From Pseudomonadota bacterium (GTDB lineage: Bacteria; Pseudomonadota; Alphaproteobacteria; Rhizobiales; Xanthobacteraceae), in contig JAFECJ010000021.1 in NCBI GenBank assembly GCA_018242205.1, forward strand, positions 1 to 64,000: a stretch of 64,000 bases of DNA. Reading direction: 5' to 3'. A program made the position numbers and the translations under genes. Below the pieces are notes generated by a model, which saw nothing but the letters and a program-made list of their open reading frames with translations, ran no database searches and was not told where the DNA came from. Positions 26,670 to 34,933 of this stretch are shown here, piece after piece. Numbering within the stretch: position 1 is the first letter of the stretch; each line of letters opens with the position of its first letter.

Positions 26670-26826
26670 TGGCAGGACTTTTGTCGTCAATGGCGAGTTG
26701 TCGGTGCCTAAAGTTACAATCTCAGAGCCTGGTTGACTACCCGTGCGCTGGAGGTAGTACGAGAGGTAAATAACTGGGAATAACAATGCCCCGGGGGGTA
26801 TCGATGCCTCCAGCGAGGCTCGCGAG

Positions 26827-27522
26827 TTGGGGGACGTGGTGGAAATTCAGCAGGCTGTAGCATCGCGGTACTCGTGCCGAGCCTTTCTCGACAAGTCGGT
26901 GCCTAAGCACGTGGTGCGCGACATCATTGAGCGAGCAGCGCGTGCGCCATCGGCTGGCAACATGCAGCCGTGGCGCGTCTATGCGTTAGCCGGCAAAAAG
27001 GTGGACGAATTGCGCGCGATACTGCGTCCGCGAATGGCGAGCGAACTGCCGAAGGGCGAGGGTGTTGAATATACCATCTATCCGCAGCCAATGGCGCCAA
27101 CTTATCGCGAGCGGAGTTTCACGGTCGGAGAATTACTGTACGAGTCCATAGGCGTAACACGTGACGACAAAGCCAGCCGCTACCGGCAGTATGCTCGTAA
27201 TTTTGAATTCTTCGGTGCGCCGGTCGCATTGTTCTTCGCCCGAGAGAAGGATCACGGCGTAGCGCAGTGGGCGGATATCGGCGGTTATCTGCAAACCGTG
27301 GCACTCCTTGCGCGCGGCTATGGCTTGCATACCTGTCCGCAACAGGCCTGGGTTTCATTTCATAGGACGGTGCGTGAGTTTCTGAGTCTCCCTGATCATT
27401 TGATGGTCTATTCCGGGATGGCGCTTGGCTACGAAGATCCAGACGCACCCATCAATCGCTGGCGATCGCCTCGGGCACCTGTCGATGAATGGGCACAATT
27501 TGACGGTTTTGACGATTGTTAA
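26827..27522 (+). CDS. Nitroreductase family protein
   Basis: 231 aa FMN-dependent nitroreductase/flavin reductase. SRYSCRAFLDKSVPK and RAPSAGNMQPWRVYAL are the FMN-phosphate and isoalloxazine-contact motifs; the C-terminal GLHTCPQQAW and GMALGYEDPDAPINRWRS are also typical. The frame begins with TTG at 26827; GTG codons at 26836 and 26839 are alternative starts. Substrate unknown. It separates the recombinase from the mobile-element scars on its right. Confidence 0.88.
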   Translation: MGDVVEIQQAVASRYSCRAFLDKSVPKHVVRDIIERAARAPSAGNMQPWRVYALAGKKVDELRAILRPRMASELPKGEGVEYTIYPQPMAPTYRERSFTVGELLYESIGVTRDDKASRYRQYARNFEFFGAPVALFFAREKDHGVAQWADIGGYLQTVALLARGYGLHTCPQQAWVSFHRTVREFLSLPDHLMVYSGMALGYEDPDAPINRWRSPRAPVDEWAQFDGFDDC

Positions 27523-27540
27523 TCGTCGTTGAGATCTCAA

Positions 27541-27693
27541 CTGTCTTATCCGATCCTCTTGTCCAAAGCCGGCAAGACCCTTCGCGGGCGTCGATTTTCA
27601 CGATGAAGGACGACGCGGCCGAAATGAGCTTCCGGCGCGTCCGCTGGGCCGATATGGACGGCGAGACGGTCTGCCCGCATTGCGGCGGCATCG
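27541..27693 (+). pseudogene. IS1595-type transposase, N-terminal remnant
   Basis: About 50 codons that read LSKAGKTLRGRRFSRMKDD, then MSFRRVRWADMDGETVCPHC, closely resembling the start of IS1595-family transposases: the conserved F-x-x-x-R-W...G-x-x-V-C-P-x-C-G zinc-ribbon opening. After CGG the match stops and the sequence runs antisense into another broken gene, so the DDE catalytic part is missing. No terminal inverted repeats were seen. Confidence 0.55.
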
Positions 27694-27802
27694 CGAGACA
27701 ATGGGCCTCCTTGCGATTGTCGAGGATTTTGCCCCCGAGTTCTGCGTGGAGTTGTTCGAGCGTGTATTTGGCTTGGTGCATGGAGATCTGGGCGCGGGGC
27801 AT
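27694..27802 (-). pseudogene. Remnant of a Rhizobiales small conserved gene (MPRAQISMHQAKYTLEQLHAE type)
   Basis: The first 35 residues (MPRAQISMHQAKYTLEQLHA, then ELGGKILDNRKEA) match, from memory, the start of a conserved hypothetical family common in rhizobial islands. Beyond this the frame continues to 27452 but translates antisense over the IS1595 fragment and is no longer family-like. The gene was therefore cut by, or fused to, the element. Family recognition is from memory and should be confirmed by alignment. Confidence 0.45.
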
Positions 27803-27867
27803 AAAATCCTCCTTGCACCCGCAACTGATGCGAGTAATATTACAGGTCTGTACGGAGGGTTGTGCCC

Positions 27868-28101
27868 ATGCATTTCAGCAAGGAAGAGACCTGTAAGTAC
27901 CTACGCGACACCTCAGCGCAACTGGCTTTACTGTCTGCCGACTCCGGGCTCTTTGCACTGGCCTATATTCTCAGCATGGCCCAAATGGAGGCCGCTTCGA
28001 ATTTGGCTGAAATACAAGGCGTCCCGCTCCTAGGGATACCTCATGTTCCAAATGGAGATGGGGTGCAAGCCAACGAAAAGCTTATGGCGTTTGCGACATA
28101 A
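27868..28101 (+). CDS. Small hypothetical protein
   Basis: 77 aa beginning MHFSKEETCKYLRDTSAQLA, then ALLSADSGLFALAYILSMAQ, with a helical middle. GGAGGG lies 8 nt before the ATG. Short helical proteins of this layout occur widely in Hyphomicrobiales without known function. No signal peptide or membrane segment is evident. Confidence 0.55.
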   Translation: MHFSKEETCKYLRDTSAQLALLSADSGLFALAYILSMAQMEAASNLAEIQGVPLLGIPHVPNGDGVQANEKLMAFAT

Positions 28102-28199
28102 GATCGGACTATTGCGCTTACGCAGCGCAGGTATTCAAGAGCAGTCATATTTCTGTCACCTGAAACGCCTGTCGCATCAATGACACGTCGCGCGCGGCG

Positions 28200-28213
28200 T
28201 TGAGCCGGATCAA
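28200..28213. promoter_or_regulatory. FNR/FixK-type box candidate
   Basis: TTGAG-CCGG-ATCAA differs at one position from the TTGAT-N4-ATCAA consensus. The centre is about 69 nt before the ATG at 28276, which would place a start of transcription near 28248 if the site acts at -41.5. Suggests oxygen-responsive control of the 74-aa gene. Confidence 0.4.
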
Positions 28214-28275
28214 TGATCCCCGGCGCGAGGGCTGGCACAAATACGCCAGTCAATCGCAACTGGGGAGTACCGGCG

Positions 28276-28500
28276 ATGGTCGCTGTCAAGCATATCAAAC
28301 GGCGCGACGAGATTCCCGAAGGCGAGCGGTTCGTGCTCGTCACCTATGGCGAAACGCTGGCCGAGATCCGCGACGGCGACGGCTATGTTTTCACGGTGCC
28401 GCAAACGGCGATGAGCGAACTGTCTTTCACGGCGGTGGTTCATTCCGCCAGGGAGGCCGCCAAGCGCGAGAAAGTGCCTTTCGTCTACGCCTGCAAATGA
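28276..28500 (+). CDS. Hypothetical protein, 74 aa
   Basis: Small soluble protein (MVAVKHIKRRDEIPEGERFV, later YGETLAEIRDGDGYVFTVPQ). The frame extends upstream to 28213, but ATG 28276 follows a GGCG and begins the conserved-looking basic start. It is preceded by a FixK-like box and convergent with the methyltransferase. I do not recognise a family. Confidence 0.6.
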   Translation: MVAVKHIKRRDEIPEGERFVLVTYGETLAEIRDGDGYVFTVPQTAMSELSFTAVVHSAREAAKREKVPFVYACK

Positions 28501-28510
28501 CGGGCGCGGT

Positions 28511-29347
28511 CTAAGGTTTCACCGCCACAAACCGCGCGCCGCCGAGGATGCCGTCGCTGACCAACTCGACGAAGCGCACATAGCTTTCATAGAACGCGTC
28601 GTGGCCTGACGCCGTGCCGGCGGCGAGCGTTTCACCGCGCAGCTTCTGGTACATCGAGAGCCGCACTTTCAGGATCTCGGCCCAGTCGGTCGTGAGATCG
28701 TCCACCGCGATGATTGTGAAGCCGGCGGCTGCGACGAGTTTTGTATAGCTGGCGATGTCGTACAGGTTGGTCGCCGCCATGCCGGCCCACATCAGTTCGG
28801 CGTCGGCCGGCGACAACGGCCGGTGTGCGACCCAATCGCTGAAGGCGAGGCGACCGCCACGTCTGAGAATGCGGTGCGCTTCCGACAGCGTCCGCGCCTT
28901 ATCGGGTACATGCAGCAGAGCTTCCTGGCTGACGACGGCTTCGACGCTCTCGTCCGGCAATGGCACGGCCATGACATTGCCTTCGATGACGCGGACGCGG
29001 TGGCCAAGACCAACGAGTCGCGTCAACTCGGCGGCGCCTCTGACGCGCGCCGGGGTCAGTTCGATGCCGGTAACGTCGGCGCCGTAGCGATGCGCCAGAT
29101 AGCGCGCCGGGCCGCCGAGGCCGGCGCAGAAGTCGGCGACGCGGCTGCCGGGGCCGATCTGAGCCCGTTCGGCCAGTGCATCATTGGCGGCGAGGCCGCC
29201 GTAATGATCCTGGTCGTGCGGAAAGAGGTCGCCCGGCGCGACGTTCTCCAGGCTGCCGCGGGCGGCCATGAGCTTGGCCTTGATGATGCCGGCCGATATC
29301 GGATGGCGCTCATAGAAGTCGATTGCTGAACGGATGTCGTTCGCCAT
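28511..29347 (-). CDS. SAM-dependent methyltransferase
   Basis: 278 aa class I methyltransferase of the UbiE/sarcosine-dimethylglycine type. Motif I is VADFCAGLGGPARYLAHRYG, followed by DVTGIELTPARV (motif II acid), VVSQEALLHVPDKARTLSEA and ILRRGGRLAFSDWV (motif III region). The substrate is probably a small molecule; it cannot be named. Divergent from pstS, sharing the 29348-29509 region. Confidence 0.88.
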   Translation of the reverse strand: MANDIRSAIDFYERHPISAGIIKAKLMAARGSLENVAPGDLFPHDQDHYGGLAANDALAERAQIGPGSRVADFCAGLGGPARYLAHRYGADVTGIELTPARVRGAAELTRLVGLGHRVRVIEGNVMAVPLPDESVEAVVSQEALLHVPDKARTLSEAHRILRRGGRLAFSDWVAHRPLSPADAELMWAGMAATNLYDIASYTKLVAAAGFTIIAVDDLTTDWAEILKVRLSMYQKLRGETLAAGTASGHDAFYESYVRFVELVSDGILGGARFVAVKP

Positions 29348-29413
29348 CCGCGTTTCCTCTGTTTCGGGCTTTTGGCAGCCAGTCTTACCGAACTGTAATG
29401 GTAGAGAGGCGGT

Positions 29414-29431
29414 TTGTCACAAAACTGAAAT
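29414..29431 (+). promoter_or_regulatory. Pho box upstream of pstS
   Basis: TTGTCAC-AAAA-CTGAAAT is two 7-nt half sites separated by 4 nt, each matching 5 of 7 positions of CTGTCAT. It lies about 80 nt before the pstS ATG. Indicates PhoB control under phosphate limitation. Confidence 0.5.
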
Positions 29432-29509
29432 GTCCGCGTTCTACGCGGCTCTCCGTGGACCTTGGGCCTGGGGGCGGCGCTCGAAGATCCGCATTAGCAG
29501 GAGAGTTCG

Positions 29510-30538
29510 ATGCGCACACACCTCGTAACCGCGCTTGCGGTGACGGCTCTTTCGTTCGCTGCGGCGAACGCTCAGGCGGCCGATTTGACCGGCGCCGGCG
29601 GCACCGCGATCTACCCGGTCCTGTCCAAGTGGGCGGACCAGTACAAGAAAGAAACCGGCGACAGCATCAATTACCAGGCGATCGGTTCCGGCGGCGGCAT
29701 CAAGCAGATCGAGTCGAAGACCGTTCTGTTCGCCAACACCGACATGCCGCTCAAGTCGGAAGACGTCGCCAAGAACAACCTGGTGCAGTTCCCGCAGGTC
29801 ATCATCTCGATCACCCCGGTGGTCAACATCAAGGGCATCAAGGCCGGCGAAATGGTGCTCGACGGCCCGACGCTCGCCAACATCTATCTCGGCAACATCA
29901 AGGAGTGGGATGACGCCGCGATCAAGAAGCTGAACCCGACGGTCAAGCTGCCCCACACCGCGATCACCACCGTGCACCGCGCCGACGGTTCGGGCACCAC
30001 CTTCAACTTCACCAACTACCTGTCGAAGGTCTCGGCCGACTGGAAGAGCAAGGTTGGTGACGGCACCGCGGTCACCTGGCCGAACGGCGTTGGCGGCAAG
30101 GGTAATGCCGGCGTCGCGCAGTATGTGCAGAAGGTCGACGGCTCGATCGGCTATGTCGAATACGCCTACGTCATGGAAAACAAGCTCGTCTACACCGACA
30201 TGATCAACGCGGCCGAGAAGCACGTGAAGCCGACCATGGGCGCGTTCCAGGCGGCGGCGGCCAATGCCGACTTCTCGAAGGTGAAGGACTTCTATCTCAT
30301 CCTCACCAACCAGCCGGGCAGCAAGAGCTGGCCGATCACCGCGGCGACCTACATGCTGCTGCGCAAGGATTCGCCGGCCGACCAGAACCAGGAAGCGCTG
30401 AAGTTTCTCGACTGGGCCCTGAAGAAGGGCCAGGCGCAGGCCAAGGCGCTCGACTACGTGCCGCTGCCGGATGACGTGATCAAGCAGATCGAAGCGCACT
30501 GGGCCAAGGAATTGGCCTGGAAGACCGCGATGCACTGA
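29510..30538 (+). CDS. pstS: Phosphate ABC transporter substrate-binding protein PstS
   Basis: 342 aa periplasmic phosphate-binding protein. Signal peptide MRTHLVTALAVTALSFAAAN ending at AQA. Phosphate-contact motifs: DLTGAGGTAIYPVLSKWADQ, AIGSGGGIKQIESK, FANTDMPLKSED and VHRADGSGTTFNFTNYLSK. A GGAGAG precedes the ATG. It stands alone: no pstC, pstA, pstB or phoU follows, and a terminator lies just after it. Confidence 0.95.
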   Translation: MRTHLVTALAVTALSFAAANAQAADLTGAGGTAIYPVLSKWADQYKKETGDSINYQAIGSGGGIKQIESKTVLFANTDMPLKSEDVAKNNLVQFPQVIISITPVVNIKGIKAGEMVLDGPTLANIYLGNIKEWDDAAIKKLNPTVKLPHTAITTVHRADGSGTTFNFTNYLSKVSADWKSKVGDGTAVTWPNGVGGKGNAGVAQYVQKVDGSIGYVEYAYVMENKLVYTDMINAAEKHVKPTMGAFQAAAANADFSKVKDFYLILTNQPGSKSWPITAATYMLLRKDSPADQNQEALKFLDWALKKGQAQAKALDYVPLPDDVIKQIEAHWAKELAWKTAMH

Positions 30539-30553
30539 TCGCGTGCTGCGATA

Positions 30554-30580
30554 ACCGCGGCGCTGGAAAAGCGCCGCGGT
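30554..30580. terminator. GC-rich hairpin after pstS
   Basis: ACCGCGGCGC-TGGAAAA-GCGCCGCGGT, a perfect 10-bp stem without a U-run. More likely an RNA 3'-stabilising hairpin than a terminator by itself; the next one (30626-30657) has the T-run. Confidence 0.5.
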
Positions 30581-30625
30581 CCCGAATTGGGGGCGAGCGC
30601 TAGGGCTCTCTCCAGCCCGACTTGA

Positions 30626-30657
30626 AGGCCGGATCGCAACGATCCGGCCTCTTTTTT
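30626..30657 (+). terminator. Rho-independent terminator of pstS
   Basis: Stem AGGCCGGATCG / CGATCCGGCCT with a 3-nt CAA loop, followed by CTTTTTTG. A textbook intrinsic terminator about 90 nt after the pstS stop. Confidence 0.88.
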
Positions 30658-30870
30658 GAACCCGATCCGCCGGCCGTTGTGCATTACGTTAGTGCTGCAC
30701 GAACCCTGCACGGCGAACCCTTACGTGGTGTTGTGCACTACCAAGCGCGTCGGCGGCGGCGTGCAGGATTCCGACGCTATCAAGCTTCTGAAGTTGGCGG
30801 CGAGTTGAGGGGTAGAACGCGTGAGCTCTCCGCTGTCACCGCCCGCCCGCGCGGGCATGACGGCTGTGCG

Positions 30871-31086
30871 TCACGCCATGATGTCGAGCAATTGACCGAC
30901 CATGTCGGTCTGCGCCTTCAGCGCTTTGGTGTTGGCGGCGAAGGAGGTCTCCGAGGTGACGATGTTGGCGAGCTCGGCCGCCATGTCGCCGCCGTCGCTG
31001 GCATTGGCGATGCGCATCGCCGACGCCTGAAACTGCGCCGCTGCGGCCATCATGCCGGAGATCGAAACTGCCCCGATCGAACTCAT
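30871..31086 (-). CDS. FlgC-like short protein (flagellar rod C-terminal motif)
   Basis: 71 aa. The C-terminal part SETSFAANTKALKAQTDMVG plus QLLDI matches the helix that ends FlgB/FlgC/FlgE-type rod and hook proteins; the N-terminal part (MSSIGAVSISGMMAAAAQFQ) is Ala-rich. No flagellar genes are nearby, so it is an orphan. It may be a stand-alone rod-motif protein or a decayed fragment. Confidence 0.65.
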   Translation of the reverse strand: MSSIGAVSISGMMAAAAQFQASAMRIANASDGGDMAAELANIVTSETSFAANTKALKAQTDMVGQLLDIMA

Positions 31087-31135
31087 GGCCGCGAGCCTAG
31101 GCCGGGCGGCGTTAACCGGGCGTTGGCGGGGCCGG

Positions 31136-31744
31136 TTAACGAGGGGTTAATTTGCGATCATCCTCGATCGTCTGCTCGAGCTTTTTGCTCAGAATCCACG
31201 ACAGACTGAGGAAGATGACGAGCATGCCGAGGCCGAGGCCCGAGGAGGCGTCGTTCATCACCGTCTCCGAGACCTGGCCGAATGCATAGCCGGCGGCGAC
31301 CACCGCGACGGCCCATAGCCCGGCGGCGACGAAGTTGAGCGCGAGGAAGAACGGCCAGGTCAGCTTCGACAGGCCGTAGGCGAAGGCGGCGGCGCCGCGG
31401 ATGCCATGCGGATAGCGATGAAACAGGATCATCAGCACGGCGTGACGGTCGGTCAGCTTTGCCGCGATATTGATGAGGCGCTCAATACGCGGCCACGACC
31501 TGAACAGCCGCGCGCCATAGCGGCGGCCGAGATAGAAGCGGACCGCGTCGCCGACGAAGCTGCCGAACCAGAACACGCCGACGAGCTTGGTGACGCCGAG
31601 CGCGCCGGCATGCGCGGCGTAGCCGGCGAACAGCCCGAGCAGCAGGCTGTGCGAGGTGGCGTAGGCGAACAGCAGCGAATAGGCGGCGTCGCCGTTCTGG
31701 CGGATGATGTCGAGAAAGGATGTCAGGTCGGTCGGGAACAGCAT
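31136..31744 (-). CDS. VTT/DedA-like membrane protein
   Basis: 202 aa, about five hydrophobic segments. It has the VTT (SNARE-associated Golgi/DedA) arrangement: GVFWFGSFVGDAVRFYLGRR followed by HRYPHGIRGAAAFAYGLS, where the second segment contains the re-entrant region. Related proteins move undecaprenyl phosphate or phosphatidylethanolamine across the membrane. More divergent than the DedA at 40966. Confidence 0.8.
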   Translation of the reverse strand: MLFPTDLTSFLDIIRQNGDAAYSLLFAYATSHSLLLGLFAGYAAHAGALGVTKLVGVFWFGSFVGDAVRFYLGRRYGARLFRSWPRIERLINIAAKLTDRHAVLMILFHRYPHGIRGAAAFAYGLSKLTWPFFLALNFVAAGLWAVAVVAAGYAFGQVSETVMNDASSGLGLGMLVIFLSLSWILSKKLEQTIEDDRKLTPR

Positions 31745-31876
31745 GGCGGCTCGTTCGGATGAGCGCGGACCCTAGACTTTTCATACGCACGGCGAGCTGC
31801 GGCGTAATGTCAGTGCGACTCTTTAGCTAGTCGCCATTCCGGACGGAGAACGGCTTCGCCTATTCGATACGGCGCC

Positions 31877-32632
31877 TCAGGGCGCGAGCGGCGAGCCGAG
31901 CGCCGCGGCTGTGGCCACGATCCAGTCGCGGTAATTGAGAAGCGGCGTCAGGCCGGTGAGGCCGCCGCAGCCTTCTTCGCTCTTCGGCGCCGTCGACCAG
32001 GAGACGATGCCGATGACGTCGCCGCTGTCGTGCGGGCCGGCGCCATCGAAGGCCGGGGCGCCGCTATCGCCGGTGCAGCCGCCGAGGCCGTGGCGTTCGT
32101 TGCGCGTCGCCGGATCCTCGAGACGGATTTGCAGGCTGCCGGGTTTGCCGGTGACGGTGAGGTTCGCCATGCGCGGCTGACCCAGACCGTGCGCGGTGCC
32201 GGCCTGCGTCACGCCGAAGCCGGCGATGGTCAGCGCTTCGCCGACGGCGACGCGGCGCGACGGAGCCAATGTCGCTGGCACGACGAGGTTGGGCAGGGGG
32301 CTCTTGAGTTTCACGAGCGCGACATCGGCGGTGGCGCGGCTGGCGCGGTAGTTCGCCATGTTGAACCCGGGATGCCGACGGATCTTGTCGACGTCGACCA
32401 TGACACTGTCCTGGAAGACTCTCACCCGATACGTCGCCGGAATGATGACGCAGTGCGCCGCCGTGAGCACGAGATCGCGCGTCAGCGCCGTGGCCGTGCA
32501 GAGATCGCCGCGGTTATCGATCAGCATCACGATCGGCCGCGCGGCAAAGCCCGAAGCCGGCGGTGCCTGGCCGCTGATGGCGAAGGCGGGTGTCACAAAA
32601 ATGAGTGAAAAGAGCACTGTGAATAGGCGCAT
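31877..32632 (-). CDS. Secreted trypsin-like serine protease (S1 family)
   Basis: 251 aa with signal peptide MRLFTVLFSLIFVTPAFAIS. The catalytic triad is visible as TAAHCV (His), ASRATADVALVKL (Asp) and GGCTGDSGAPAF (Ser). Acts outside the cytoplasm. Substrate unknown; it stands alone between a membrane-protein gene and a mobile element. Confidence 0.9.
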   Translation of the reverse strand: MRLFTVLFSLIFVTPAFAISGQAPPASGFAARPIVMLIDNRGDLCTATALTRDLVLTAAHCVIIPATYRVRVFQDSVMVDVDKIRRHPGFNMANYRASRATADVALVKLKSPLPNLVVPATLAPSRRVAVGEALTIAGFGVTQAGTAHGLGQPRMANLTVTGKPGSLQIRLEDPATRNERHGLGGCTGDSGAPAFDGAGPHDSGDVIGIVSWSTAPKSEEGCGGLTGLTPLLNYRDWIVATAAALGSPLAP

Positions 32633-32766
32633 GATCGGATATCGGTCGGCATTCTGCCGGATTTGTCAACGGCGTGCTGTCGCCCGGATAGGCAAGAGTT
32701 ACAGTATCTAAGAGCGATGGTCATAGCAGCCTTCGTCCAAGGTGCGCCGGTGATTCGACTCATCTA

Positions 32767-33174
32767 TCAACAATGCGGTGCTTCCGTCGGAAAGCGAAGG
32801 AGTGCTTCCTGTGTCGACCACTCAACCGGCAATGGTCGACATAGCAATTTTAAGGACAGCTCGGAACGTTGGAGGTCCAAGATAGACGTTACCAGCCGCG
32901 GAGATAACAAAGTCAAACGTAGAAGGCGGCAGGCATAGGAATCGTTTACTCCGTTGGCTTTGGCCAACTCGGTGATTGAAGAAAATTCGCCCTCTTCAAT
33001 TTGCTTTCGCCAGCGAAATGCCTTTGCCAGGGCCTTCAACAGTGCTTCCTCAGTCCTTGATGGCGGCGGCGATGCCGGGATGGCCTCGGTAATGATGACC
33101 TTTCGGCCGCCGCGGGCCGAGAACTTCATCGGCACATGCACGGTGACGGTCTTGGAGGGTGCTTGTTTGGTCAT
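32767..33174 (-). CDS. Conserved hypothetical protein of the recombinase module (HTH-like)
   Basis: 135 aa. A basic N-terminus (FSARGGRKVIITEAIPASP), then FRWRKQIEEGEFSSITELAK and NGVNDSYACRLLRLTLLSP, which reads as a helix-turn-helix, and LKLLCRPLPVEWSTQEALL. It is a conserved companion of serine recombinases in Hyphomicrobiales. Its ATG overlaps the recombinase stop by 4 nt. Possibly a recombination directionality factor or repressor; this is inference. Confidence 0.75.
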   Translation of the reverse strand: MTKQAPSKTVTVHVPMKFSARGGRKVIITEAIPASPPPSRTEEALLKALAKAFRWRKQIEEGEFSSITELAKANGVNDSYACRLLRLTLLSPRLVTSILDLQRSELSLKLLCRPLPVEWSTQEALLRFPTEAPHC

Positions 33175-34490
33175 GCGGCGTCCCGCGCATATGCGATCCG
33201 CAGGTCATTGAAGACAGTCGTAAGCCCGTCGATGCGGAGGCGGATGTCCGCACCGGCTTCCGAGATGTCGACTCGCTCCACAAGGAGCTGGATGATCCGG
33301 GCTTGCTCGGCCGGGAACAGCTCGTTCCAGAGCTCTTCGAATTGGCTGAGCTGGTCGCGCACGGCGCGTTCGGTCAACCCCTTTATTGATTGACGGGCCG
33401 CGCGCCAGGTTGCCACGACGATCTCGGGGCTCTGGAGCATCGTTCTGATCTGGCCGATGACCACGGCCTCGATGTCTGCGGCCGAGATCCGCCGAATAGG
33501 CGAGGAGGTGTCTGCCCGCTTCAGGCAATCGGTCGAGGCATAGTACCGATAGAGCTTGCCCCGTTTGCGGGTGTGGGTTGGGGTCATGGCCGTGCCGCTC
33601 GGCCCGAAGATAAGCCCTTTCAGAAGCGCCGGCGTTCGGCCCAGTTGCCGTGTCCGCCTGGTGTGCGGGCTACCCCTGATCAGTGAGTGGACCTGGTCCC
33701 AGAGCTTTGACTCTACGATCGGCTCGTGCTCACCCGGATAGGACGTGTCTTTGTGGACGGCTTCGCCAAGATAAACCCGGTTGTTCAGCACCCTGTATAA
33801 GTAGCCTTTATCGATGGGTTTGCCCTGCTTATTGAGGCGGCCTTCTTGGCCGAGCTGCTCGATCAGAAGCTGGGGCGGGGTGCCTCGGCTGAACCGGCGG
33901 AAGATCGATCGCACCAATTCGGCCTCTCGCTCGTTCACGGCCAGTTTCCGGTTCCGGACGTCATATCCGAGCGGCGTCCAGCCACCCATCCACATGCCTT
34001 TCCGGCGGGAGGCTGCGACCTTGTCGCGGATCCGTTCGCCAATCACCTCGCGCTCGAACTGGGCAAACGACAGGAGCACATTCAGGGTCAGCCGACCCAT
34101 CGAGGTCGTGGTGTTGAAGGCCTGTGTCACGCTGACGAAGGTCACCTGCCTGCGATCGAACACCTCGACCAGCTTCGCAAAATCCATCAGCGAGCGGCTC
34201 AGTCGGTCGATCTTGTAAACGACCACCACGTCCACCCGACCAGCCTCGATATCCGCCAGCAGGCGCCTTAGCGCGGGCCGCTCCAGCGTGCCGCCGGAGA
34301 ATCCGCCGTCGTCGTAGCGGTCGCCCTGCAGGAGCCAGCCCTCGGCCTTCTGGCTGGCAACGTATGCTTCGCAGGCCTCCCGCTGGGCGTCGAGGCTGTT
34401 GAACTCCTGTTCGAGCCCTTCCTCGGTCGACTTGCGGGTATAGACCGCGCAGCGGATCTTCGGTTTCACTGAAGTCGATGAGGCCTTCAC
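33171..34490 (-). CDS. Large serine recombinase (second mobile element)
   Basis: 439 aa. Resolvase domain: KIRCAVYTRKSTEEGLEQEF with catalytic Ser, VDVVVVYKIDRLSRSLMDFA and FVSVTQAFNTTTSMGRLTLN. The Recombinase domain follows (GYLYRVLNNRVYLGEAVHKD). The GTG at 34490 overlaps the DUF2924 stop by 4 nt, which decides the start against the open frame to 34646. Together with DUF2924 and the small genes around it this forms a conserved recombination module. Confidence 0.93.
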   Translation of the reverse strand: MKASSTSVKPKIRCAVYTRKSTEEGLEQEFNSLDAQREACEAYVASQKAEGWLLQGDRYDDGGFSGGTLERPALRRLLADIEAGRVDVVVVYKIDRLSRSLMDFAKLVEVFDRRQVTFVSVTQAFNTTTSMGRLTLNVLLSFAQFEREVIGERIRDKVAASRRKGMWMGGWTPLGYDVRNRKLAVNEREAELVRSIFRRFSRGTPPQLLIEQLGQEGRLNKQGKPIDKGYLYRVLNNRVYLGEAVHKDTSYPGEHEPIVESKLWDQVHSLIRGSPHTRRTRQLGRTPALLKGLIFGPSGTAMTPTHTRKRGKLYRYYASTDCLKRADTSSPIRRISAADIEAVVIGQIRTMLQSPEIVVATWRAARQSIKGLTERAVRDQLSQFEELWNELFPAEQARIIQLLVERVDISEAGADIRLRIDGLTTVFNDLRIAYARDAA

Positions 34491-34933
34491 GAGCGCCTCC
34501 GCTGGTTCTTCAGGCCGAAGAAGACGAGGCCGTTCCAGTTGGTACCGGTGATATGGCGGGCGACGGCCGAGAGCGATTTGTAAGGCCTGCCCTGATATTC
34601 GAAGTCGTCGCGCCTGACCGTGACGCAGTGTTCCTTGCCCTGCCATTCCCGGATCAGGCGGGTTCCGGCGATCGGGCGCCCGACCGATGCTTCTCGACGC
34701 CGCTTGACGGCCTTTCCCTCCAGCTCGTCGGCGATGGCATCGAGCCGCTCCAGGGTCTCCTCGCTCAAGCCGCCGTACACCAACTCCTGGATGCGGTACG
34801 CCAGCCGGCTCTCCAGAAACCGCCGGTTATAGGGCGGCGGCTCCCGGTCGAAGAGGTCGCGCCATTTGCGCTTCAGGTCGTCGACAGGGGCCGATTTGAG
34901 GGCCGCCAATTGCGCCAGTACCGATTCGCTCAT
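34487..34933 (-). CDS. DUF2924 domain protein
   Basis: 148 aa. LKRKWRDLFDREPPPYNRRF, LESRLAYRIQELVYGGLS and ending GRPYKSLSAVARHITGTNWN, FFGL are the DUF2924 landmarks. The family nearly always precedes a large serine recombinase in alphaproteobacterial mobile elements and likely assists it. Both ends overlap neighbours by 4 nt. Confidence 0.92.
   Translation of the reverse strand: MSESVLAQLAALKSAPVDDLKRKWRDLFDREPPPYNRRFLESRLAYRIQELVYGGLSEETLERLDAIADELEGKAVKRRREASVGRPIAGTRLIREWQGKEHCVTVRRDDFEYQGRPYKSLSAVARHITGTNWNGLVFFGLKNQRRRS

Noticed and set aside
19784-27802. Duplicate of the tRNA-Ser 3' end as attR of the Qat island
   Set aside because: I looked for repeats of TTCGAATCCC and CTCTCTCCGCC downstream and found none in the window.
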